A stretch of 64,000 nt of DNA from Rattus norvegicus (lineage: Eukaryota > Chordata > Mammalia > Rodentia > Muridae), in assembly GCF_036323735.1 (NCBI RefSeq), contig NC_086027.1, positions 89,536,662 to 89,600,661 on the forward strand, read 5' to 3'. The notes beneath the pieces are model-generated. The model was given only the letters and a program-made list of their open reading frames with translations. It was not told the DNA's origin and made no database searches. Positions 47,825-60,263 of this stretch are shown piece by piece (the stretch's first letter is position 1; the number at the start of each line of letters is the position of its first letter). The position numbers and the translations under genes are program-made.

Positions 47825-50475
47825 TAAAAAAGACACCCCAGGACAGTTTCAGGTCCTGGAGAAATGCTAGAATTTTACTGTTGATACCCAAAGTTGGAAA
47901 ATTCACTTTTAGGCCAAGGAAGGGTCAAACACTATGTAGTGGAAATATGTTACCCTGGACTGTCAGATCAGGGCTTTTCTCGTTTGTATTCCTGCAACAG
48001 TTTATTGAAGACCTTGGAAAATCCATTTGATTTTTAGCCCCAGGAGGCAGCAGCAGCTGCCTCTTTAGATCACATGTTCCCAGTGGTCAGAACACTCTGT
48101 GATCAATTAGAATGACACAATTAACTGCCCAGATAAGGAGTGCAATTTGGCTAATGTAATTAAGATCCCACTCTTTGTTGGGCAGGATGTAAGCAATAAT
48201 TAAAAAAAGAAAAAAAAAAAGGAGGTCAGGTTTGACTGTATATTTACCTGTGATTTGCATCCCTGTCGGCTCTGTATTGTAGGAAGCTACTCTGTAGAAA
48301 CAATGCATATTGCAAATTCATGTTTTATGCCAAGTAACTTGCCCTGTGTTGGGTAAAGACAGCATTCTGGTTAATAGTTACAGAGAAAGAGTAAAAGCTT
48401 AGCCCTATCCGCCACATTATTTCTACTTTGCATGCTTCTGAAGTAGCAGCTGACTGCTTGGTTGTCATCACCCGCTAGGCAGCTCTTGACTCTGTGAGCA
48501 TGATTTCTTCTAGATGTTTGCATTTCAGCTCTGCCTCCTTTCTTGGTCCCTACTGGCTGGAAGACAAAGCAGCTATGTGCAGCTGCTGTGCTATGGGCTG
48601 GCTTCCCTCCTCTGCTTGCTCAGCGCCTTCCTCGACTGTGGAATGAGTTGCACATATTTTGTTTTAGTGAACTAGTAGTGCGGGTTCTTTATTTTCCTGC
48701 TGGAACCTGGTTCCTTCTTCCAACATTTTTATGTGCCCAGGCCAGTGACCCCAAGCTTTTCTGCCCAGTGTTCAGTAAGAATGACATCATCCCAAACAAC
48801 AGCGCGTCTCATTTGTTGTCTCTCATTGTCAGAACAGTAATCGAATTGGCACATGTGTGGAGTCCTTGATTCTGTGAGATGTGATTATTCAGTTACTTGA
48901 CAAAGTGGGCTTTTTGTAGAAAGTTCTTTTAAAAGGCATGTATTAATTTCAGTTTAGGATCACTTTCACATACATATGTATCGTGATTGTATGACTCACC
49001 AATGTTATCTCTTATCTCCTCAACTTCTGTTGTCACCCCTTCTTTCTCCCCACTAGACTGCCTCCTGCTTTCTTGTCTCTCTGCGTGTGCAGGCCTTGTG
49101 CAAGTGTCCATAGCTGGGGAAAGGATGACATATTAGCAGACAGGCATTTCAGTCAAAGGCAATATTCTAAGTGATCCCATCGCTCTTAGCTTTGTTGTTA
49201 CTTACAGTAATTTAGATTTTTTTTTAGCAAATATGTTTTACATACATTAAAAAGCAGAAGAGGTAAAGCTTTGTAAGTGGCATTCATGAATTCTCAGCAT
49301 AAGCAGTCAAGATTCGATAATCCCTGTCTCTGTCTAGGAGAAACAGAATCAAAGATTTGATGATTTTGTTGTGTTTTGAGACTTGAGATTCCGAAATGCT
49401 GAAATTCACTTTTTGAGTTCAATACCAGGGAAATCCATATACCTACCACACAAGTATCTTAATTACTACCAAAGTAGTGTATTGGTGTAAGGTAGGAAGA
49501 GAAGTGAAATGAGGAATGTATTTGAAGTTTGCTTTGGACTTACTCATTAAAAACCATCTTCTACCTTCGTCGTCTTGTCCCACAGAGTAACTATAGACAA
49601 TCGAATGCAGAACCTGCTTCACCATCTGTCCTAAACAGTTTTAAAGGCATTTGTCTTTGTTTACCTGTGTTCATAAACTTACTACTAGTAACAATCGACT
49701 CATTCTTGCACAGGCTTTCAAAGACTCAAGTAACAAAAACCACTCTTTACTCAACACTGCTTCCCATAGTGGCATTCCTAGAGGCTGAGTTCTCTTGGGT
49801 AGTGGAATTTAATGCCACATTTGCATGAAGAGGGACAGCTGTTTAGGTCCCTCCTGCTTTCCACATGTGAGCTGACAGTTCTGGGGAGGAGAACAGTGAC
49901 AGAACAAAGCCTCAGTGTGAATTTGCTCAGTCAGGCATTTGCTGTGGCCATATCAACCTCACTTTCTGCTGTGGAGAGAGAGTGAAGATGGTTTGCATGA
50001 CCAAAGCTCATGCCAGGACACAGATACCTTAGTAATGAGGACAGTGTATGTCAGGATTATCTCGTGGTTTCCCTGGAGATGCAGTCAACACCCACAAGAA
50101 AGCCCTGCTGGAAGTTCACATCCCACTCCGATTTAGATAGTTTATGGTCTCAGATAATATAGGATTTATAGTTGCTTTCTAAATTAATATAAATGTATAC
50201 TTACATGTTTGGGTTTATTATTTGTTATAGAAATAACCAAATATGCAAGAACAAAGTGATCTCCAGTTTACACAGTCATGGGAATTTTGTCAATCTGATC
50301 CCATCTGCTTCATCGTTACTTATAAAATTTATGGTTTATTTAAAGACAGAAATCTCTGGTATTATTTTGCAAACTACTCAAATTAGTATGTTCATTTTAC
50401 AGAAGTATCTTTTAAAGTTACATAACTTTCTTCCATTATCATGCCTAATTAGTTAAAGATTATAGCTTAAAAAAA
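47825..50475. other. intergenic, single-copy looking
   Basis: No transposon recognised. At 48,100-48,170 a GATA core (AGATAAG, 48,131) sits among ATCAATTAG, AATTAAC and TAATTAAG motifs. The 108-codon frame at 48,543 starts at TTG, not ATG. Confidence 0.4.
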
Positions 50476-50570
50476 ATCAGCTGTGGTAGCACACGCCTGT
50501 ATTCTAGCCCTTTGGAGGCTGGCACAGGAGTGCACTCCATGTTTAAATCTAGCCTGGGCTACCTAGCATC
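50476..50570 (+). mobile_element. truncated B1/pB1 SINE
   Basis: CAGCTGTGGTAGCACACGCCTGTATTCTAGCCC, then GGAGGCTGGCACAGGAG, then TCTAGCCTGGGCTACCTAGCA. Confidence 0.8.
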
Positions 50571-51099
50571 ACCCCTTCTGGGAAATAGATGCTGATAAAT
50601 AGAATTGTGGGACTATTAAAGAATATTTATTTCTTTCGTTAATTTTTAAGTTACAATTTATAACATTTTTCTGTCTCAAAATATTTTTAATACTTACCTG
50701 AATCAAGACCTAGTCAAGATTTAGATATTTCTTCTGCCTAATTAACCTTTTAAGTCTTCTTTAGCTTTTGGCAAGAGTTCTCTCTTCTTTTTTATTTATG
50801 GATGGCATTTATTTGTTGAAAAACCATATAATTTGTCTAAGATTCTGAATTTCACCATTTGCATCTTCCTGATATCATGCATGGATTGCATTGTTCTCAT
50901 ATATGAAAGATACATTGTTATATATGCATTGACCATAGTGCTGGAATTTATAAGGACAACTGTGTTCAAGAGTATGTGGTGTGTATGTATGTGATGTGTG
51001 CATGTGTGTTGTGTGTGCTTTTTATGTATTTCTATGAAATCTAAAATTTACAAAAGAGAGAAAACATTTGATAATTACTTTGCTGACTATGTTTTTTTA
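50571..51099. other. intergenic, AT-rich, nothing recognised
   Basis: Ends with a short TG-rich stretch (50,975-51,020). Confidence 0.5.
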
Positions 51100-51890
51100 A
51101 CTGCTATTGATTTTTTGTGAATCTCATATCATGTACCCCGATCCCATTCATCTCTGTGTCCCTCCATATCTGCCTTCCACCCTTGCAACCTCCCCATAAA
51201 GAAAACGATGGCATTTGGCCTCGGAAGCTGCAGCGTATCTTCATGTGTCATACAGTCTATCTCTTTGCCCAAACAGCTTTACTTACAGATGTTCATTGCA
51301 GTGAGGCATTGGTCTGGTTTGAGGCTCAGAGATCTGCTACACAATCAATACTGGATCTTCACCGAGTCTCCTCTCAGATATCCTGTTGCTGCCCTGTGTC
51401 ATGGAGATCCTGCAACTTTAGATCTGCAGAACCTTCTCTATGCACCTTAGCAGTTCACCAATGGGGTAGATGTTGGAATGGGTCAACCAAAGCCATGAAC
51501 CTGGGCACCCGTAGTAGGTGAGCTGTTCAGCCTGCTAGCTCTCCTGCAACCACAACACCAGGGCCGGCTCTCCAGCATTACCCCAGCTAGCTCACCCAGT
51601 GCTGCAGCTGGCAAGGGGCAGGGGCAACTCTCCATGCCCACATCACCAGGACCCACATTACCTGGCATCCAGGTAAGGGATGGGGCCACTCTCCCAAGTG
51701 CTGCAGCTGGTGAGGGGAGAACCAGCTCTACAAAATCCTTAGACATCAAGATGGCCCTGGGCAGCAGCCCAGACCAGGGAAATCTTCGTGGCCTTTGGTG
51801 ATAAAATGGGTCCTGGAAATAGACACAGACTCCTTGCTGCTGCAGGGCCACAGATGCCGAATGGCTTCAAGTGGCACTGCAGGCTACTCA
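51100..51890 (+). mobile_element. rodent interspersed repeat, family uncertain
   Basis: Contains phrases I associate with a common rodent repeat: TTGCAACCTCCCC, GCATTGGTCTGG, TTGCTGCCCTGTGTCATGGAGATCCTGCA, GGTAGATGTTGGAATGGGTCAACCAAAGCC and a GC-rich GCTGCAGCTGG series. It is probably LTR/ERV- or L1-derived. The frames at 51,117-51,521 (+) and 51,483-51,851 (-) are incidental. Confidence 0.5.
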
Positions 51891-52592
51891 CTATTGTAAA
51901 TAGTAGCGTGTAGGCTGTTCCTTACTACTTTCTCTTCATTGTGTACACAGTATTCTGCTTCTCCTCCTTTGTTCTCATCTTTTTTTCACCACTTGCTTGT
52001 TGATCTTAGTGGTGCCTGGGCCTCTGGGTATTTTCTGCCCTGCCAGTGCTGTATGGCAGTGGGTGGGTGGGGGTCTTAGGCATGCTCTGCCCCCAACTGA
52101 TTGGCTAGTTGCATGTAGTTATTTAATAAAGGCAAGGTATGTTGCTGACTCTTAATTGCATGCCAGCAACTTCCAAATACAGCTATCAGAAAGTTGAGGC
52201 TTACTTTCTGCATGTCTGTTCATTCATAAGGATGCATTTGATGGTTCCAGTCTATTGTGGTTATTTTTCTCTTAGATGCATCAGGCTTATCATTGTTTGC
52301 CAGAAGGAGCCACTCCAAGTTGGATTCTTTGCCCTCTTGAAACAATATTTAATTAAAAAAAAAGTCCTTAACATCATTTTCAGTAAAACCTTCAAGCTCA
52401 GCTTTTATACTTTTTATTTCACACTCTGGAGCTATTTGTTAATTAAAGGAACCAAGATTTTGTTTTCCATGGGTGCCATTTGCAGAATAAATCTGAGAAC
52501 TTGACAAATGAGTCTTGATAAATGAGCTGTGGTTGCTCTAGGCTCATCAAAGGACAGTCCGGATATACGTATATTTAAAATAGAACAATATC
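51891..52592. other. intergenic; one 121-codon ATG frame, not called
   Basis: The plus frame at 52,139-52,504 is ATG-started, AT-rich and Leu/Phe/Ile/Lys-rich with no recognisable family. I take it as chance. Confidence 0.35.
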
Positions 52593-52727
52593 AGAGCATG
52601 GGTAGTACACATCTATAATCCCAGCATTCAGGAGACAGAGGCAGACAGATCTATGAGTTCAAGGCTGGCCTGGTCTACAGAAAGAATTTTAGGACAGCCA
52701 GGGCTACACAGAGAAACCCTGTCTCGA
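52593..52727 (+). mobile_element. B1 SINE, plus
   Basis: GAGCATGGGTAGTACACATCTATAATCCCAGCATTCAGGAG, then GTTCAAGGCTGGCCTGGTCTACAG, then AAACCCTGTCTCGAA. Full length. Confidence 0.95.
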
Positions 52728-52728
52728 A

Positions 52729-52762
<34 letters not shown>

Positions 52763-52826
52763 GTATGTGTGTGTATGTGTGTGAGAGACAGAGAGAGACA
52801 GACACACACACACACCCACACACACG
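52728..52826. repeat. (GT)n / (GA)n / (CA)n compound repeat at B1 tail
   Basis: Starts exactly where the B1 A-tail is expected. GT units with ATGT variants are followed by GAGAGACA, then a (CA)n run. The GT and CA runs are inverse complements and could pair. Confidence 0.95.
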
Positions 52827-53213
52827 GAAATTGTAAACCCTAATAATTCAGTCATCATCTTTGATTTTATCTTTTTTTTCTTTGTCTGAGACCCATAGTG
52901 CCAATTGGCATCAGAATAACTACATTAGATCTGGCCTGTAGATTCTCTACACTTCAGTTTATTTAGCTTGATCTTTGTTAGGAGTTGTACTAGGAACCAT
53001 TTCAACTCTTCCCATGGTTCTGAAAAGCAGCTCTGTGATGCTTTCACTCCCACTGGAGGCTCGGAGCCCTATGCTGAGCGGTTCTCTTATTTGAAGGGAT
53101 TGCCTGGCTATGTTTTGTCTGCCTTGGTATTTGTTCCTCTACCCTTTTGTCCCAGGGCTTTGCTGTTGCAGCCAAGTCATAACAGATTCTGTAGAATCCA
53201 GGTGGGAAGAAGG
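52827..53213. other. intergenic, nothing recognised
   Basis: Short unique stretch. Confidence 0.5.
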
Positions 53214-53617
53214 TGTACTGGCTGGTTCTGTGTGTCAACTTGACACAAGCTGGAGTTACCACAGAGAAAAGAGCCTCAGTTGAGGAAATGACTCCATGAG
53301 ACCCAGCGGTAAGGCATTTTCTAAACTAGTGATCAATGGAGGAAGAACCAGCCCATTGTTGGTGGTGGCATTTCTGGGCTGGTAGTCCTGGGTTCTATAA
53401 GAAAGCAAGCTGAGTCAGCCAGGGGAAGCAAGCCAGTAAGTAACATTCCTCCATGGCATCTGCATCAGCTCCTGCTTCCTACCTACTTGAGTTCTGGTCC
53501 TAACTTCCTTTGGTGATGAACAGCAATGTGGAAATGTAAGCTGAGTAAACTCTTTCCTCCCCAATTTGCTTCTTGGTCATGATATTTTGTGTAAGAACAG
53601 AAAGCCTGACTAAGGCA
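53214..53617 (+). mobile_element. solitary rodent LTR, complete
   Basis: Same family as 44,021: TGTACTGGCTGGTTCTGTGTGTCAACTTGACACA start, TATAAGAAAGCAAGC, GAGTAAACTCTTTCC, CTGACTAAGGCA end. The 5-bp flanks GAAGG and GAAGA match at 4 of 5. Confidence 0.82.
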
Positions 53618-54155
53618 GAAGACTAGTTAGTTCTAATGAATAAACTTTGATTAATGAAAGACAGGGAACAAATCTGACTCCGCTTCTACTTCACAAACAA
53701 CTTCTTGATGCTTTCCAACAAGTGCCTTGCAAAGCCAGGGCAACAGATGTTTTGCAGTCCCAGTCAGCTTTGCGGAATCTGTCAGGCACTAATCCTCTTT
53801 GCCTTCACACCTCTGTATCCCACCATTCTTGCCTTCCTCCATTCTTTCATCTTCCCCAAAATGAAATGTTTATAGGAATTTTGATTTTATTCTCTAGTGA
53901 ACCCATTTCAAGACAATTTTCCAGTTATCGTTTTTTTTTAAATCTGTAGATGATTACAAAACAAACTCAAATCATTTTCAACAAAACTACTGAAAGTTGT
54001 GCCTTCCTCAAGATATATTTGGTATTATTTGAAATAAAACACCCATCTGGTCATACACATAATTTGATACTTAGATTTATTTCTCAACTTCATCTTTTAG
54101 TTTGTTCAACACATTTATGTTGCTAACAAGTGAGACTACAAAGTATAAGACAAAT
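53618..54155. other. intergenic, nothing recognised
   Basis: Unique-looking up to the L1 target site. Confidence 0.5.
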
Positions 54156-54168
54156 TGTATTCTCTTTC

Positions 54169-54735
54169 TTTTTTTTTTTTATTAACTTGAGTATTTCTTA
54201 TATACATTTCGAGTGTTATTCCCTTTCCCGGTTTCCGGGCAAACATCCCCCTCCCCCTCCCCTTCCTTATGGGTATTCCCCTCCCAGCCCTCCCCCCATT
54301 GCCACCCTCCCCCCAACAGTCTAGTTCACTGGGGGTTCAGTCTTAGCAGGACCCAGGGCTTCCCCTTCCACTGGTGCTCTTACTAGGATATTCATTACTA
54401 CCTATGAGGTCAGAGTCCAGGGTCAGTCCATGTATAGTCTTTAGGTAGTGGCTTAGTCCTTGGAAGCTCTGGTTGCTTGGCATTTTTGTACATATGGGGT
54501 CTCGAGCCCCTTCAAGCTCTTCCAGTTCTTTCTCTGATTCCTTCAACGGGGGTCCTATTCTCAGTTCAGTGGTTTGCTGCTGGCATTCGCCTCTGTATTT
54601 GCTGTATTCTGGCTGTGTCTCTCAGGAGCGATCTACATCCAGCTCCTGTCAGTGTGCACTTCTTTGCTTCATCCATCTTGTCTAATTGGGTGGCTGTATA
54701 TGTATGGGCCACATGTGGGGCAGGCTCTGAATGGG
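54169..54735 (-). mobile_element. young L1 tail, minus, 5'-truncated, with target duplication
   Basis: Same 3' UTR as at 40,189 but reaching ~240 bp further into the element (GGGGTCTCGAGCCCC, then TCTGTATTTGCTGTATTCTGGC, then CTAATTGGGTGGC). Flanked by TGTATTCTCTTTC at 54,156-54,168 and 54,736-54,748. Open frames over it are incidental. Confidence 0.97.
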
Positions 54736-54748
54736 TGTATTCTCTTTC

Positions 54749-56180
54749 AACTTTTACCCTTCCTCTTCCTTCTTCCCCCATGGGAGTGACTATCTGCTTT
54801 GGTTTAGTTTATCCTTTCATATCTTCTAACCTTTTCTTCTTGGAAATATGAACTTTAATGAGCATTTGCATATAGAGTTTATATGCATTGACTGGTTGGC
54901 AAAACATAACAGAGGTGATTCAGTACAATGAGGAGTTGCCTAAATGTTTTTAGCTACTGAGACACATGAGGTGATTTACAGAGAGTATGTGTGAAGATAA
55001 ATGATCATTTCCCAAAAAATATTGTTAAGGAAGATAAACCAGTGGCAGAAGTATTTATAGGAAGGCGAATTAACCAATCAGTGAACTACTGAACGTGCTG
55101 CAGATATTGGCTATAGAAATGTATCCTCCTGCCTGTCTGGTATCCACATATCATTACAGAATGACATCTGAATTCCAGAAAGGGAGCTTGAATGGCTGTA
55201 AGGAACTTGGAGACCAACACCATCTGTTTTTGTGTCAGAAAATAATTAAAATAAAGGGTCCGGCATCACTGTCTGGAATTCCATTTTCTTGTCATCAGTG
55301 TAATTCGAGTCAGGAGATATTACTGGATAAATGAGCAAATGAGAATCCTGGTGACTTGCTGAGTGGCTCTTCAACAATCAGTGGTGCATTCGGGGACAAT
55401 GTTAAGTTACATAAGGAAAAGCAAAATTAGACCTTTATTGCTATGTGTCTTATACCTTTAAATGGTGAGTAGAAGAGAGACCTGAAGGGAACTGCATAGG
55501 AGTGTTGAGATGAGAGTGATTTTTAATGTGTCCTGTTCCCCTTCTTGGTTCATACAATGGCTGAAAAAGAAGAAAAAAGAAAGAAAGAGAAGCAAAGGAA
55601 ATACAGGTCTAGACACCCACTTCCTTTCTAAGTTAAGACTGAAGAGAATAAGAAATGTAAGTACATATTTCATTGTTTAAAACTCTGATCTTAATATGTC
55701 CTTGGTACTCAAATAGAGAAATAAAATAGAATCCTGACAAAACATCAAACCAACTTTCAACTCCAAATCCGAAAACAAAACCAAAGCGAACCTCAAAGCT
55801 CAAAACAAACCATGCACTGAGAACTAACAGCAAACACTCCTCAGTCTTCCAGGACCTCTCAGTGCTCACGACCACTGCTAGCTCCTTTGATTAGAGGGAG
55901 ATGGTTATATTAAGAAAACCTTTTAACAGAATGCAGGGAGTACCTGCAAAGATGGAGTCATAGGTTGAAGAAATTAAGGAAGCAGTAATGGTGATGATGA
56001 TGATAACAATAATAATTTATTCCTTGTGAAGATCCATCTTAAGAAATTACAGGTTTAACTCAATTATAGCCCAAGTCGTCTCCAGAGGTCCAATGTTGGC
56101 ATCTTCACTTTCCGATTAAAGCCCTATTTCTGGTTCTTTGATGAGGCTCTCTAGCTGTGAACCTCCTATGCTAGTAGGGC
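54749..56180. other. intergenic, nothing recognised
   Basis: Includes a small GAA-type purine run at 55,566-55,590 and (GAT/AAT)n at 55,990-56,017. Confidence 0.5.
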
Positions 56181-56362
56181 AAGGCCACTGTTAAGTATCT
56201 CTTTATGACAGTACTAATGTCTTTCATGTGGGTTTCACCATCAATGATTGGGAACTTTAATTATTTCCCTAAGGCCTTACCTCCTAATAACGTCGTAGTG
56301 GTTAAAATTTCATTATGTGGTTTTAGAGGGACCTAAATATTTAGACCACAGCAGGTACATTT
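56181..56362 (-). mobile_element. MaLR/MLT1-like LTR fragment
   Basis: AATTATTTCCCTAAGGCCTTACCTCCTAATA, then ATTTAGACCACAGCA, the reverse of an MLT1-type 5' end. Short and diverged. Confidence 0.5.
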
Positions 56363-56432
56363 CTGCTTCCCATCGAAGAAACCATTATCCACCAATCAGT
56401 ACATGTATATAACATATCAGAACTCTCTAGAG

Positions 56433-56656
56433 CAGTGGTTCTCAACCTTCCTAAATTAAATTAATACAGTCTAATACAGTCTTCATACAGTATAAAATTG
56501 TGGTGGCTCCCAGCCATGAAATTATTTTTGTTGCCACTCTTTAACTGTAATTTTGCTACTGTAATGAACTGTATTGCAAATATCTGATATGCAGATGATC
56601 TTATGTGACCCCTGTGAAAGGATCCTTCAACATCCCCATCATAGGGGTCATGACTG
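56433..56656. mobile_element. URR1 hAT-Charlie transposon with deleted right end
   Basis: Perfect left end CAGTGGTTCTCAACCTTCC. The interior includes TCTGATATGCAGATGATCTTATGTGACCCCTGTGAAAGG. The right end is reduced to GGGGTCATGACTG. It is still flanked by CTCTAGAG (56,425-56,432) and CTCTAGTG (56,657-56,664). Confidence 0.9.
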
Positions 56657-56664
56657 CTCTAGTG

Positions 56665-57446
56665 GATTAGAATTGATAGAATCTGTACATATTAAAGAGG
56701 GGATTCACTGCCCTGCCTTATACAACAGGAGTTGGACAATCCACCGATGGCTGCCTTGACCCTGGAGAATCAGAGAAAGCTGTAGCTGCTAAGTAAACAA
56801 AGCTAAGCCTACAGACTTCCTGGAGCGTTGCTGGTCTTTAGTCTACCATGGAAGGCCAGAGAAGGTAGAGTCTGAAGTCAGTAGAGGGACAGAAACACTA
56901 TTGTTAGGCAGCAACTGTAGTAATAGACTTCTTACAGCAAGAAGTGAAGGTAGGCAAGTATCAGCACTTCTTCATCGGACTTGTCTACAACTGGGATACC
57001 CTTAGAAGGTGCTGCTCACTCTGATAAGATAATCTCAGCTAATCTTTTCAGAAACATCATCACAGATCAGTACCAACCTCAAGATGACCGTCCATGTCAA
57101 CCATCATAGCCTGTATACAACCCTGGGGTGTTTCCCTCAACCTATTGTCCAGTCGATCTGGTGGGAAGCACCTGGAGAGAGGCATAGGTTACTTTTGAGT
57201 CTAAAGTTCTTTTGTATTTTTATCTCATGTGTTTATTTTATTTTTTTTAACATGCTGACTTTGTGAGTGTCTTGTACAACATCGTCTGATCGTATTCAGC
57301 CCCTTCTTCTAACTTTCTAAATCCACCTACTCTCCCCTACCTACCCAACTTGTGTCCTTTTTTGTTCTTTAAAATCCATCAAGACCAATTTGAACTGCTC
57401 AAATACTTTTGCATGTGTGGTCTTCCATGTACTTATCAGAGGTAGA
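56665..57446. other. intergenic, nothing recognised
   Basis: Unique-looking sequence. Confidence 0.5.
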
Positions 57447-57564
57447 TCTCTCTCTGTCTCTGTCTCTCTGTCTCTCTCTGTCTCTGTCTCTGTCTCTCTC
57501 CTCTTCCCTCTACCCTCTCCTTCCCTTCTCTTGCCCCCTCTCCCTCTTCCCTTCCTCTCCCTTC

Positions 57565-57632
<68 letters not shown>

Positions 57633-57637
57633 CTCTT
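57447..57637. repeat. polypyrimidine (CT)n tract, ~190 bp
   Basis: CTCTGT units, then 104 uninterrupted pyrimidines (57,534-57,637) ending in (CT)n. Ser/Leu-rich frames over it are artefacts. Confidence 0.97.
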
Positions 57638-60263
57638 TACTAGAAGCTAACAATTGCCAAAAGCTTCATGTGCAGGGGTGGAATTTCATGCTCAATTCCC
57701 ATCTCTGTGATGGCATTTGGTCTAGCTTGGATTGCACAGCTTTGTGCATGCTGCAGCGACTGCCAAGAGGTCACATGTGCAGCTGCCCTGCTGTCCAGAA
57801 GACACTGTTTCCTTGTAGTCATCTACTCCCTCTGGTTCTTCTGCTCTCCTCCCCCCTGCCATTTGGATGCCTGAACCTTGGAGGGGGGATGGTGGTGTAA
57901 TATAAATGTTCCATTTAGGGCTCAAAATTATGCACTTCTCCTTACCTTTCCAGTTTTGGGTCTCAGCTAATTATTATGTACTGCAATTAGAAGCTTCTTA
58001 GGTGAGGGTTGGGAGATGCATTGTTCTGTATCGCTGTTTGTGAATGTAAGCTTTGGAACACTTTTGACAGTTTTCCTTCTCTCGCTATTTCACATTCAGG
58101 CATGGGAAATGTTAAAAATTTCCAGTGTTTTATTCCTATCTGTTTTATGGTTGCCGTCCTTTTGTTTTGCTCCATGTAGAACAATTTCTTCTAACATTTC
58201 TTGTCTGGGGTGCCTGGACCCATTTGTGTTCAGCTCATCTATGTGTCAAAAGACATCATCTCTGAAGAGATTGCGAAATGGATTCTGTTCTGAGGATCAC
58301 ATAGGCTCTTGTCATTAGGATGGGAGTGACAGTCCCCTGGCATCTTTGGTACCATGTAGATTCTATGTAGGATGTTTGTGGGGAAATTGAAATGCCTTGC
58401 TTTTAAACTTCCTGGAATACTTTTCCCCTCAAATATTTTAAATCTTCAATTAACTGAATGCTTAGAATGTACAAACCATAGTTTGATAGGCCTGATCTGA
58501 ACATATACATGGTCATATCTGATAATAATTCTTTTGTCAATCAATTCACTCAATGATAATCAGAAGAAAAGCTAGAATGAAAGACCACATGTTATACTAT
58601 AATACATGAAAAATGCCTTTGAGTTTATTGTGAACAATTCTTCCCCCTTTTAAGTCTATCTGCAAAACTTTATAAATTCTATGGTTCAGTCCATGGCGAG
58701 ACAGCTATTAAACACCACTCGAAAGGCTGAAAATTGTCTCCTGGCCCAAAAAAGTTAATTTATGATGGAACATGAGGACTAGAAGTCAGTTTTTGACATT
58801 GAGATCTGCTTATTTCAGTTCACTAGGCTGTTTATTATCTGAATTCCAGGCAGTTTTGGCTTCACGGCAAGAATGGATAATAGTTTTTACTAGAGTGTTG
58901 CAAGTTATAGTCCCTTAAACTGTACCTGGTTCCATTGTCTAATTAACCTTTAGCAATATTGCAGTTTTTCGGTTACAGGGGAAATCTTCATGTATCAAGG
59001 ATCAAGTGGGATGGGTCTTTAAAGGTCAGAGCATTATCCTGAGTGCAGAGATTGTCACTAGATGATTCGGAAGTGAAGGAGCCAAGAGCAATCTCAAACA
59101 AGCCAGATTCAGACTCATGTTTATTCATGAGTCTTAACATTGACTTTGGTAAATATGTGTCTGCAGAATTTTCAAATTAGTGACTATCAGTTGGGGGGAA
59201 CATTTCAAAAACAATTAAAATTTAAATATTATTTAAAAATATGTAGAAAGTTCCAGTCAAGTACCTTGGCAATTAAGGTGATTATCTAAGCCATAATCAG
59301 TATTACCTCATGAATATTTCCTGAAAGAGCAGAACTGAAAATGTCCTCTTTCTTCCATTTTTCTCTTAGTCTTAAATTTTTACTAAAATGCATTTATAGC
59401 TAATAATAAAAGTTCCGCTCTATATTGAGCTTTAAAATGTTTAATGTATGCACTGATGCGGGTAAAATATAGATTGTTAACATACCATTCATCATTATTT
59501 TGAAGTGATCATATGATATCAGTCAGTAAAGAAACATAAAAAATAAAATAAAGAATCACCCATAGCTTACTTAGTACATGCAGCTGGCACACCTCGCCAG
59601 AGAACTTTCTTTCTGCTGGGAATGATGGTCAACACAGAAATTCATAGCTCATCAAAGTATATTGAATAAAGGATTCTGCTGCAAATAGGACAACCGCGTG
59701 ACACCTAGAGATAGGCTCGGGGACTATCTTGGAAGAAGGAATAGGAAGACTTTAAAAGCCAGAACTATGTATGTGTGTGGGGGTAGGGGTGGGAGGTGCG
59801 ATACAGTGAAACGGTATCGTTTACACATGATGGGCTATATAGTCACAGCATCTTTGAGAGCATGCAAAAGTCCCACATAAGAGACCCAGGATATTCTAAT
59901 ATGGATAAAAAAAAATGGGATCTTAGGCTCCTCCCCCTAAGTTTGTAATGAAGTCCAATACATTTCTAAACTCTTTCCTATTTTCTACTTTTTTGTAAAT
60001 GTCAAATACTTTGACAAATTTTCATATTCATTGACTCTGTCTCACACACTGACATTTTATAGACAACGCAATACAAGAAAAGTCAACTCTTTCTTTGGTT
60101 GGTTTTGAGAACTAAACATTTCAGATAAACATGACGAGCTCCATGTAGAAGGCTAACTAGTGCCAGTTTCACCAAAATTGTCTTAAGGTTAAAAGTTATA
60201 CATGGCTGGGACATACCCAGTCCTTGGCAAGATGTGATATGTTGGCCTATTTACTGCTTACAA
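57638..60263. other. intergenic, single-copy looking
   Basis: 2.6 kb without a recognised repeat or exon. AT-rich from 58,400 on. Frames at 57,668-57,900 and 58,016-58,318 have no recognisable product. Confidence 0.45.

Noticed and set aside
47654..47906. Glu-rich and Gly-rich minus frames
   Set aside because: Translation of the (CCT)n tract.
51117..51851. 134-codon plus and 122-codon minus frames
   Set aside because: Both lie in a rodent interspersed repeat.
52139..52504. 121-codon ATG frame
   Set aside because: AT-rich, hydrophobic/Lys composition, no family, no splice or promoter context; within chance for 64 kb.
54130..54851. Several 64-124 codon frames on both strands
   Set aside because: They lie in a 5'-truncated L1 3' region.
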